Shown one piece after another: positions 8,536 to 15,768 of a stretch of DNA of 15,780 nucleotides. Origin of the DNA: Bremia lactucae (taxonomy: Eukaryota > Oomycota > Peronosporomycetes > Peronosporales > Peronosporaceae); the NCBI RefSeq assembly GCF_004359215.1, contig NW_027152016.1, forward strand, positions 279,668-295,447. Direction: 5' to 3'. The notes beneath the pieces are model-generated. The model worked only from the letters and a program-made list of their open reading frames with translations. It did not search any database and was not told where the DNA came from. Each line of letters opens with the position of its first letter. Positions within the stretch are counted from its first letter, which is position 1. Both the position numbers and the translations under genes were made by a program.

Positions 8536-9549
8536 TTATTCGATATCGAAGGCCTCCAAGTCCCCTTGAAAGAATGAATGTTTTATCGTTTCATACACGC
8601 CAAAGCAAATGCCTGTTGTGGGCATTATGGATACAATTCGGCACAAGGCACCACGCCATACTACCCCTAGACCTTCTTCGTGCACGGACTTAAGCAAGCA
8701 GTCCCGAAACCCTTCATACTTTTTCACCTTGGCCTGTGTCATCAGCCGCACGGTAATAACGTCCAACGGATTGGTCAAAAAGGCGGCAATTCCACCGGCA
8801 ACGGCTCCTAACCCCAGCGACTCGGCAGAATTAAGTTTCCTTGAACCCAGATGGTTCTGATACTTCTTCTTAAATGTTTCGTAGAATAAAAAAGAAAATG
8901 CCGAGAAAAAAGTGTCAACACTCAAACACGCCGAGTAGCCGGCATAGAGGCCTCGTAGCCCCTCAGATCTGATAATTGAATTAACAGCATGCGCGGTGCC
9001 ACGGTAGTTTTGTGTGTACGTGACGACACCGCCACTGGCCTTGCGAGGGTTTCGTCCCAGCTGCAGACGCGACTTGATGAGCTCGGTCGGCACGCTTAAG
9101 GTGGAGATAATGGCCTCACTGGCCGCTCCAGCCGCGAAATAGACCGCGCCGCGGTGTTCTTCTGGTACGAGCGGTGCGGCGGAGGCTTTAATGGTTTCAT
9201 ACGCGCCAAAATACAATGCCGTGCAGACTGGCGAGGCTAGCAACGTCGTGCCAAGGCCGCCAAAGTAGCCACGCACGCCTTCTTCTTTTAGAATTGTGCG
9301 GACAGAACGCAATATGCCACTGTACTCGGGGCTTGGCTGCTGTTGTATCTTCATACGTAAATTCACGACATCTAATGGGTGGAGGATGGTGTCGGCCACG
9401 ACGCCGGCCACAGCTCCTGAAAACAGCGCGCTGACGGCAGGGGACAATTTTTTCCCTGTCGACGTCGAGGCGGAAGATCTTTTGGCGCGCGCTGAGGTTC
9501 GCGTCAAGACGGTGGGGACTGGGGCCGCCGTGCTTGCATGGGTCATCAA
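8536..9549 (-). CDS. Mitochondrial carrier family (SLC25) protein
   Basis: The 337-residue intact protein has three tandem repeats of about 100 residues, each with two membrane helices. The repeat signatures are HPLDVVNLRMK (from residue 57), VPTELIKSRLQ (153) and NPLDVITVRLM (260). In repeats 1 and 3 the usual Lys/Arg of Px[DE]xx[KR] is replaced by Asn63 and Thr266, so the matrix salt-bridge network would be altered. Matrix-loop boxes EEGVRGYFGGL (89), SEGLRGLYAGY (195) and EEGLGVVWRG (291) follow. A Ser/Thr/Arg-rich head of about 33 residues precedes helix 1. It should exchange a small metabolite across the mitochondrial inner membrane. The VPTELIKSRLQ and helix-6 region recall S-adenosylmethionine carriers, but the substrate is not proven. 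The start MM leaves two neighbouring Met; the first is taken. Confidence 0.92.
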   Translation of the reverse strand: MMTHASTAAPVPTVLTRTSARAKRSSASTSTGKKLSPAVSALFSGAVAGVVADTILHPLDVVNLRMKIQQQPSPEYSGILRSVRTILKEEGVRGYFGGLGTTLLASPVCTALYFGAYETIKASAAPLVPEEHRGAVYFAAGAASEAIISTLSVPTELIKSRLQLGRNPRKASGGVVTYTQNYRGTAHAVNSIIRSEGLRGLYAGYSACLSVDTFFSAFSFLFYETFKKKYQNHLGSRKLNSAESLGLGAVAGGIAAFLTNPLDVITVRLMTQAKVKKYEGFRDCLLKSVHEEGLGVVWRGALCRIVSIMPTTGICFGVYETIKHSFFQGDLEAFDIE

Positions 9550-10120
9550 GTCTGTGTCTCGTGATGGCCACAGAATTTCAATTAGAAATGCTATGACCTA
9601 TGATTATTCTTTTTTCGAAGATGCGTTTCTAAACGTCGGTCTAATTTATTTAAGTACGATACGTGACATTTTAAGCAAATGAATATATAAAAGTTGAATT
9701 TATTTTGCTAAAAAAACACGGCCGTCGACGTTTCCATTTATGAAAATTTGAGGTTAAGCACACCATTTATTAATTTAAAATTGGTCCACCCATAGATTTA
9801 GGTTGCTTACTTTGCAATTAGGTGGAGTTGTCAGCCGACATTTGCCTGAGCGTGTACGACGAGCCTTTACCCGTAAAGTACGTGTCTCTCTTCTGTTTAC
9901 GTGAAAATATATAACCTAAAAAAGAAAACGTGACGTCCGAGTAAAACATTTATTACTTAAAATCTCGATGGTCAAAATCGGCTCGACAATAGTATTGTGC
10001 ACGCCATCATATTGTTATCTTCTACAAACAGTTGTGGTTCCACTGCCACGGACTCGAAAGCAAACACTGATCATGCACGTACATACTACCAATCGATCAG
10101 TGTCTCCTCCCCTGTCCTTG
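9550..10120. other. Intergenic: 5' region of the carrier gene and 3' region of the expansin-like gene
   Basis: 571 bases without a convincing gene, AT-rich in 9600-9960. The carrier is transcribed leftwards from 9549, so its promoter should lie at about 9550-9800. The expansin-like gene ends at 10121 coming from the right. An antisense open frame over 9296-9682 is a shadow of the carrier. I see no RNA gene and no repeat. Confidence 0.6.
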
Positions 10121-10822
10121 TTAAATTGTGACAATTGCCGCCTTTTTCTTCTTCTGAGCTGGCGAGCTAAATGTATTGAACGACTTGGTCACACAGTCCT
10201 CGCGCCGACTGCTCATCTTCTTGGCTCGATAAAACAACGCGACGAGGACAAACACGCCGACTGCGGCTAGTACGATTAAAGACACGACCACGGGATTCGT
10301 GCCGCTTGAACTCTGTGTCTCCGCGTTCTCATTGTTCACCTCGACACCCTCCACGCCGGTCTGTAGAATACTCACTTTTGTCTTGTCCTCGATCGCGGGC
10401 TCGACAATGCCTGCTTCGTAGACTCCGAGCTTTTCTGGGCATTCCGCGAATTCCCACTTGAGCGAAATTAGGTTGAGTTTTTCGTCCGTGAACTTCTTGA
10501 ATACTGTAGAAGACAAGTCCAAGCCTTCGTCTTCACAACCGGGACACTCCGCTGTGACAAGCAGCGTGATAGGATTTTGTTGAATGCATTTTTTGTCTTC
10601 GCACACAACTTCGATGCACTGGTTGCAACTAAACGACGAGTTCCACTGGTCGCTATTCAGTGCGACGTAGTGTTCACCGACCGTAGCGGTGCAGGACGCC
10701 ACCCCAGCCTGTCCCAGACCCTCGGCGGTAACGTCTCCGTTAAAGTACACATCGTCTGGCTTCCCGGCAATAATTATGGCGGGAACCATTGCCGCCAACA
10801 ATGCAATTTGCGTCAATAGCAT
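10121..10822 (-). CDS. Secreted, membrane-anchored expansin-like (double-psi beta-barrel) protein
   Basis: 233 residues. A hydrophobic signal peptide covers about residues 1-19, with cleavage likely after AGK or nearby. Residues about 26-128 look like the expansin/barwin-type double-psi barrel: VTAEGLGQAGVASC, VALNSDQWN, CNQCIEVVC, LLVTAECPGC, LDLSSTVFKKF, then LKWEFAECP. Eight Cys (44, 66, 69, 74, 79, 93, 96, 128) would give disulphides, and one N-glycosylation site is at Asn61. A short acidic stalk (140-175) leads to a membrane helix (177-198) and a basic cytoplasmic tail with RAKKMSSRRE and a lysine cluster near the end. Expansins loosen cell-wall polysaccharides; here the domain faces outwards and is tethered. 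The Asp of LDLS aligns with the conserved Asp of the family, but activity is not shown. First ATG used; no intron. Confidence 0.8.
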   Translation of the reverse strand: MLLTQIALLAAMVPAIIIAGKPDDVYFNGDVTAEGLGQAGVASCTATVGEHYVALNSDQWNSSFSCNQCIEVVCEDKKCIQQNPITLLVTAECPGCEDEGLDLSSTVFKKFTDEKLNLISLKWEFAECPEKLGVYEAGIVEPAIEDKTKVSILQTGVEGVEVNNENAETQSSSGTNPVVVSLIVLAAVGVFVLVALFYRAKKMSSRREDCVTKSFNTFSSPAQKKKKAAIVTI

Positions 10823-10896
10823 GGGGAGTGCTTATGGTCGTGTCGGTCGTTTTGTATTTGCAGCAGAGAGAGAAAAACGTCGAGTGAAAAAGCGTG

Positions 10897-10903
10897 TCAT
10901 TTC
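10897..10903 (+). promoter_or_regulatory. Possible oomycete initiator upstream of a small ORF
   Basis: TCATTTC fits YCAYTYY and lies 9 bases before the ATG at 10913. It is the only support, apart from the open frame, that something is transcribed rightwards here. Confidence 0.25.
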
Positions 10904-10912
10904 GTGTCGAGA

Positions 10913-11164
10913 ATGTTCGATGGTGCGACGCAAGCTGTGACTCGCGAAGAGGAGAGTTTATCAGCAGGGCTGGCGGATCTAGCCAAGCCTCCACGCACGT
11001 TGTGGGCAGTAACTTCGTTAGCACGCGGTTTTACCCACATGTCTGTCTTCTACACGCTGCGGACGACAGGAGGGTGGACCATAGACTACCGAATAGCAAC
11101 TTTGCACGGAAGGACGATTTTTATGTCCTCGGGTAGTCGAGACTTTTCATTCTTGGCGCATTGA
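10913..11164 (+). CDS. Hypothetical small ORF, divergent from the expansin-like gene
   Basis: An ATG at 10913 opens 83 codons ending with TGA at 11162. The protein starts MFDGATQAVTREEESL and ends RDFSFLAH; no signal peptide, membrane helix or known motif is seen. For: a possible initiator just upstream, a GC level like the host genes that drops right after the stop, and a divergent layout with 90 bases between start codons. Against: a second plus-strand frame is open over nearly the same bases (from a GTG at 10894), no family is recognised, and the region could simply be the leader of the expansin-like gene. It could also be the broken start of a longer lost gene. Confidence 0.25.
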   Translation: MFDGATQAVTREEESLSAGLADLAKPPRTLWAVTSLARGFTHMSVFYTLRTTGGWTIDYRIATLHGRTIFMSSGSRDFSFLAH

Positions 11165-12245
11165 CGATAATTGAAATGTTTGTAATCTCGCTTATCTCGT
11201 CGGAAGGAGATTTCAGCGCACCTTTTGTCGTCGCCCTCCTGAATGCGAAGTGAAACACTTTTGGCGGGACCTTTTAGGGATCACGCAAACACTAGGTCAT
11301 GCTGAGCTCAAGAGGATTATTATTGAGTCTAGACGGTCATTTAAGACCGTGCGATTTTAAAAGACCATTATTCAAAGCTATTGCTTGGCATTTGCAGCTG
11401 TAAGAGACCTCTACTTTACAGCTACTTGATTTAATACCACGTGCTTTATGCTCAGGGAGAAAAAATGCATTGAAGGCGAGAAGTCTTTTGCACATAATAC
11501 AATGCATTAAAATCGATTTTTCTCGACGATATTTTCAGTTTTTTCTTAAAAAGCTTTATCAAATTAGGTTTGGAATTAATTTAATTAAATTGCATCATAT
11601 TGGCGTCAGGGACTATTTCTGTACCAAACGCCCATAAAAAAACGTGACAATTGCCTTCAATTCATTTAGTGTTCAATTCGCTAAAAATAGCATAAAAAGT
11701 CGGCGCCCAGGTGTGATTGACAATCATTCCTGTCTGTGTTGTTTCTTAGGTCAGATATTTTTCCACAATAGAATTTTGCAATTTGTCAAAACATTTTTTG
11801 AAAATTTTCAAGATATTGCATTTGTACAAGGCCTCCTTTTATAAAATCTCAGAATTCATCGTGAATAGTACGCCTTAAAACGTGCAATAAAAAGAAGCAT
11901 CGTCGCAAGAAAAATAACGAGCTTCGAAAACAGTTAACCTAATACAGTGGCTAACCTGTTATAACTTAGAATCCAATTAGGACAAGAGGATAAATAGTCT
12001 TTATAGCATTGAAGCGGCATGGGTTGAGCTGTTATGAAAGGTAACTAAGCGATAGGCTTGCTGCCAATGATGATCGGGCGAGCACGCAGCCTTAAAGAAT
12101 TGCTTACCTTATATGACGCCACTTCACTCGAAAAACAAACATCAACGACAATAGCAAGTTATTCTTCTACGTTATCCGAAGCTATAAACACCACATGAAT
12201 AAGACAATAGAGAGCTGGTCACTAACATTCACCTTGCATAGTACA
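11165..12245. other. AT-rich intergenic DNA, probably old repeat debris
   Basis: About 1.1 kb with no convincing gene. The one open frame of some length (11644-11844, plus) is rich in Phe/Asn/Lys and looks like chance in AT-rich DNA. Several inverted repeats are visible: ACGGTC/GACCGT at about 11334-11351, AGCTGTAA/TTACAGCT at about 11397-11425 and the widely spaced AATGCATTG/CAATGCATT at about 11466-11510. These resemble the retroelement stretches, which suggests repeat origin, but no terminal repeats, transposase or target-site duplication was found. Confidence 0.5.
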
Positions 12246-12696
12246 TGTAACGGGGCACTACGACTTGTACAGCTTCAGTACAAGTCCACTTCGCACTGAT
12301 TCAGTTGCGAGTGGTGCCTTACGTTATTCACGTACACTAGTACGTACAGATGAAGACTCCTCTTTAAGGTAACTAGCTTAAAGAGGGTAAATGCTAACTG
12401 TATTAATAAAATTATGTATCTCGTTTATCTATCTGTCAGTGCTAACTTAATTATAAGCTAATACTAAACATGCAATTAAAATCTTATCTTATCTTATCTG
12501 TCTCTCTCTTTTGTTCACATCTACAGCTGATAAGTTTGCGGGATAAATAGTTATAATGGCCTATACCAATTTATGGATAGGATTTCTGAACATTACTATA
12601 TAAAGTAATGTTCTCCAATTATTATCTACCTTTTAGATAATATACTAATGAACAACCTTTAAGTGTTAATTTCACGTAGCGATACACCCCGTTACA
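12246..12696 (-). repeat. Complete LTR, minus orientation, inverted relative to the LTR at 13777
   Basis: 451 bases that begin TGTAACGGGG and end CCCCGTTACA on the plus strand, a perfect 10-base inverted terminus. Orientation is set by a polypurine tract that directly abuts the 12696 end on the minus strand, as expected upstream of a 3' LTR, and by its close likeness on the reverse strand to the plus-oriented LTR at 13777. Notable inside: hairpins with 9-10 base arms at 12262-12286 and 12359-12386, and a short TTATC tandem repeat near 12483. The flanks (GTACA left, TCACC right) do not form a target-site duplication, so it is not a simple solo LTR. Confidence 0.8.
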
Positions 12697-12709
12697 TCAC
12701 CCCTCCCTT
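12697..12709 (-). other. Polypurine tract next to the LTR
   Basis: On the minus strand AAGGGAGGGGTGA stands directly before TGTAACGGGG. A polypurine tract at this position primes plus-strand synthesis in LTR retroelements and marks a 3' LTR. It implies that the parent element's body lay to the right on the minus strand, yet the next coding sequence on that side is on the plus strand. Confidence 0.6.
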
Positions 12710-12772
12710 AAACGACAATCAATCGGACTGACGTTGGACGGAGTGGTCACTATGTGACCACTTAATTTAATA

Positions 12773-13814
12773 ATGATGTCGATTGGTCAGAACAATCATT
12801 TTAAATTCCATCGCATGAAGAACAAATTCATGCGGGGTGTTGACAGTGCTGCGCCTTCGGCTGCGATTCTTGCAGCCGCGGTTGACGCACTGTTATCGCT
12901 TGCGGCAGACGAAACGTCTACCGTAGTATCTTCTACTCGCGCTTCACTAGATAATGCGGGTGCACGTGGTGATTCACCTCGTGAATACGACTCCTCTTTG
13001 GAGGTCGAGTACGAATGTGAATCGGACGAAATGGACGACTCGGGGAGAATAGAACAGTCGCCTGATAGACGTCAGGAGGCTGACTATGAGCCTTAGAATG
13101 AGGGGGATTCTGATAGACGAGTTAAAAGTCTATTTGGTTTCGACAATGAGGATGATCCCTCATCGCCCGTTCCGTCTCCCGTACGGTCACCTGCATCTGT
13201 TTCTGTGCAAGGTAATGACGATGGCGTAAGCCATCGTAACAAAAGTTTATGTGGTGCCCCTGCTTTAGTGGGTACCACTCAGGGGAGTGAAGACAGTATA
13301 ATGTCTCGTCTCGCCACTGAAAAGAAGCCGTGGCTTTTCCCCGAACGGCTAATCAATAGCTTGCCTGGAGAGACTACTCCTCACAATAAATATCCCTTAT
13401 TTATTGCGACAAAGCTACATAGCCTTGATCCCAGCGCGAAGAGATTTCGCGGTGTAGGAAGATTTTTATCTCGATGCTTCTCTTAAGCATTGATGGTTTA
13501 GTGGCAACAATATGCGAGATAAGGTCTCGCTTATGTAGGCCTGGAGTGCGTTTATTCGCAATGTCAAAGACATTGGACGCGAAGCTTGGCTTTAAAGCCT
13601 TAACGCGAATCGCGTTAAGTTTGAGAAACGAACTCCAACCGGTGCAAAGTATAAATTGCATCGGTTGTCAGGTAAGGCTGGGCTTCCATGCCTCACGTGG
13701 GGTGATCCCTGTCCGTGTTGTGTTGACAACACGAAGAGGGTAAAGAGGGATGTATATTCCCTTTCTTCGCCCTTGATACAACGGGGTGTATCGTTACATG
13801 AAATTAACACTTAA
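12773..13814 (+). pseudogene. Unidentified retroelement-associated ORF between two inverted LTRs, broken
   Basis: ATG at 12773 opens a frame to 13486 with one in-frame TAG (13094-13096). It begins MMSIGQNNHFKFHRMKN, then is Ala/Ser-rich, then strongly acidic (EYDSSLEVEYECESDEMDD), then has a Pro/Ser linker (SSPVPSPVRSPASV). The best conserved-looking block is KKPWLFPERLINSLPGETTP, followed by FIATKLHSLDPSAKRFRGVG. A one-base gain in the T run at 13462-13468 moves the frame; it then reads FYLDASLKH and, after stops at 13491, 13536 and 13593, RLSGKAGLPCLTWGDPCPCC and VDNTKRVKRDVYSLSSPL. The last 12 codons lie inside the LTR at 13777 and the stop (13812) is supplied by it. I do not recognise the family; the Cys cluster CLTWGDPCPCC suggests metal or RNA binding, and a Gag-like or accessory role is a guess. 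Confidence 0.55.
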
Positions 13815-14073
13815 AGGTTGTTACTTAATATATTATCTCAAAGGTAGATAATATTTGGAGAATATTATATTTTATAGTAATATTCAAAAATATTATCCAT
13901 AAATAGGTATAGGCCATTATATATATTTATCCCGCAAATTAATCTGCTGTAAACGTAAACAAAGAGAGAGAGACAGCTAAGATTTCAAATGCATATTGAG
14001 TATTAATTTATAATTAAGTCAGCATGAACAGATAGAAAGAAGAGAAACTTAATGATATAATACAGTTTTCATT
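13777..14073 (+). repeat. LTR, plus orientation, cut short by the downstream gypsy insertion
   Basis: From TACAACGGGG (a two-base variant of TGTAACGGGG) this matches the reverse complement of 12246-12696 along most of its length: shared stretches include GTGAAATTAACACTTAAAGG-like, TATAGGCCATTAT, TTTATCCCGCAAA, AGAGAGAGACAG and TATAATTAAGT. The likeness stops at 14073, exactly where the next element's TGTAACGGGC begins, so the remaining third of the LTR was displaced by that insertion. There is no polypurine tract in front of it; a reading frame runs into it instead. Confidence 0.75.
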
Positions 14074-14629
14074 TGTAACGGGCTAAAGTTGCCCTAATGT
14101 TACACAGTCCTCGTTAAGTACACTTGGTGTACTTAAGGGGATGGTCAATTACTAAATTATAGTAATTAGACCCAACACTCGGGTGTGGTGCATATTTGTG
14201 ACCAACCCTTGTGTTTGTGATGCGAATGGGTGCATTCACATTAGGAGGGATGACGGCTAGCGTCATCCATGATGACGGCCTGCGTCATCCGTTACGCGAG
14301 GTATCTAGAAAGATACGATCGCAATACATATTAAGTGTTATCTATAGAGATGACATTTTGATTGGTAAAAAAAAGTATTTATATTTTAATACAATTAAAT
14401 ATAAATCAGTCTGAAAACTACTTCCTACTTGATATGTGCGCACGAGGAGCCGGATTACTGCTCCCGTGACGACTATTAATCACAGTACTTAGTGTGTTGG
14501 GTGAGGTCGCTATCGCGCCCACCAGAACTACCTCACTGCTCGCAAGAGAAGCAGGTTAAACCGCTTCCTCGCTGTGCTAGGGTATGCGTCTAAGTAGAGC
14601 GTGGTCGCATTACGACGTGCCCGCCTACA
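14074..14629 (+). repeat. 5' LTR of the plus-strand gypsy element
   Basis: Begins TGTAACGGGC at 14074 and ends CCTACA at 14629 (TGTA...TACA), 556 bases. The right end is set by the primer-binding site that follows. Inside are two GATGACGGC...GTCATC hairpins in tandem (about 14247-14289), a hairpin with 10-base arms at 14114-14136, and an AT-rich block at 14365-14410 that could hold the promoter. The matching 3' LTR is outside the window, so divergence and target-site duplication cannot be judged. Confidence 0.75.
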
Positions 14630-14630
14630 C

Positions 14631-14646
14631 TTGGTAGCACTTGAAA
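14631..14646 (+). other. Primer-binding site of the plus-strand gypsy element
   Basis: TTGGTAGCACTTGAAA directly follows the LTR end. It shares TGGTARCACTT with the primer-binding site at 6480-6494, so two different element families appear to use the same tRNA primer. Confidence 0.6.
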
Positions 14647-14685
14647 TCTTTCCCACGACCCGCATCTCTGCGTGTGTACGTGAGG

Positions 14686-15768
14686 ATGAGCCTCAATATT
14701 GATTGGGATCATTTTCTTCACCTCTCCGAACATCATCGGGAGGTGGTAGGACTTATGGCGCAGGGACTCGGTGAACAAGCCCTGGCGAGGCTCTTGGGTA
14801 GTCCTTCTGAGCAACATGTTGCTCAGTTGGAGCAGTTTGAGGCATTCGTGGTCGGACAGCGGAGGGCCGCGTCCGAGGCACAAGACCATGCTGCGGCGGA
14901 GTCTGTCACTTAGACTCAGGATGAGCTGAGGCATGAGCAGGCTCGAGCGAGGCTCTCTACAGGACTGTTGAGATGCTTTCTGCCCGGCCGCATCAGCCGA
15001 GGCACATTCGGATGGACCCGCCCAAGTTCGATGGAACTGCGGCGCACACAAATGTCCATTGGCTTTCGGCCGTGGAGCAATGCGGTGTCACCCAGCTCAT
15101 CGAGGACGACAGCCGGATGGTGTCGTACACCATGTCGCATCTGCGCGATAAGGCCTCAGAGTGGGCTTACTCGGCGCTTATGGCGGACAGAAAGGCGTTC
15201 TCTACATAGGCGATCTTTAAGGAAAAGATTCGCGCCATGTACCAGCCGCCGAACAACGAAGTGTTGCTTCAGGCGCGCTTTTGTTGGAGCGCGACAGGCG
15301 AAGCGATCTCTGCAAGAGTATGTGCAAGAGATGCGCTCGCTGTCGGCGTCCATTACCGTAGGTCTGATTCCGGAGCACATTATGGTGCCCACGTTTATAA
15401 ACGGACTACGGCGTGGCCTATCGCGAAAGACTCTTTTCAGAAAGGTGCCGTCGACGATGGAAGAGGCAATCCAAATTGCCTTGGTTGAGTAGCAATCCTA
15501 CAACAGTGCCTTGGCGACAGCTTGGTATAAGCCATCGGCCGAGAGGTCAGATGCCACTCCCAAAGGGTTGGGTAATGCAGCCGTGGTCTGTTATAAATGC
15601 GACAAGCGCGGCCATATGATGGCTCGCTGCTATGCCAGGGTCCCTGCTGGGGCGAAGACGCCCAGCAAGAGGACGTCCTACCCAAAGAGCGATGGCAAGA
15701 ACCAGCGTGCGAGACGCATGAGTTCTGCATCGACCACTGAGGGGTCGGGAAATGCAGGAGCGCAGTAG
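14686..15768 (+). pseudogene. gag of the plus-strand gypsy element, broken
   Basis: The ATG at 14686 opens MSLNIDWDHFLHLSEHHREV, a helical, Gln/Glu/Ala-rich head. A TAG at 14911 breaks it. The capsid part is in a shifted frame from about 14955: HIRMDPPKFDGTAAHTNVHW, LIEDDSRMVSYTMSHLRDK, ASEWAYSALMA, a TAG at 15207, then AIFKEKIRAMYQPPNNEVLL. A second frameshift near 15280 restores the first frame with KRSLQEYVQEMRSLSASITV, VPTFINGLRRGLSRKTLFRK and STMEEAIQIALVE, a TAG at 15490, and a basic tail. The zinc knuckle CYKCDKRGHMMARC (CX2CX4HX4C) is at 15589-15630, and the frame closes at 15766. These are typical oomycete gypsy Gag capsid and nucleocapsid blocks. Three stops and two frameshifts make it inactive as it stands. 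Confidence 0.88.
14807..14826. repeat. Perfect 20-base palindrome in gag
   Basis: Bases 14807-14816 are the exact reverse complement of 14817-14826, centred on ACATGT. It lies inside the coding head of the plus-strand gag (around the codons SEQHVAQ). Part of the same hairpin tiling. Confidence 0.9.

Noticed and set aside
9296..9682. Plus-strand open frame of 128 codons
   Set aside because: Antisense to the well-supported mitochondrial carrier and without motifs.
10740..11024. Minus-strand frame upstream of the expansin-like gene, and the overlapping plus-strand frame from 10894
   Set aside because: Non-ATG starts or arbitrary frames over the divergent promoter region, low-complexity residues, no family.
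11644..11844. Small plus-strand ORF (66 codons)
   Set aside because: AT-rich composition, no motif, no upstream signal; likely chance.
12246..14073. DNA transposon with long terminal inverted repeats
   Set aside because: The repeats have LTR termini, and one adjoins a polypurine tract; the enclosed ORF shows no transposase motif. Kept only as an alternative in the findings.
14590..15051. Long minus-strand open frame (153 codons)
   Set aside because: It overlaps the LTR end, primer-binding site and gag of the plus-strand element, and its protein has no recognisable feature.
14968..15492. One continuous 174-codon plus-strand frame as a separate gene
   Set aside because: Its first half is out of frame with the true capsid codons; only the second half is Gag. 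It reflects two frameshifts in gag.
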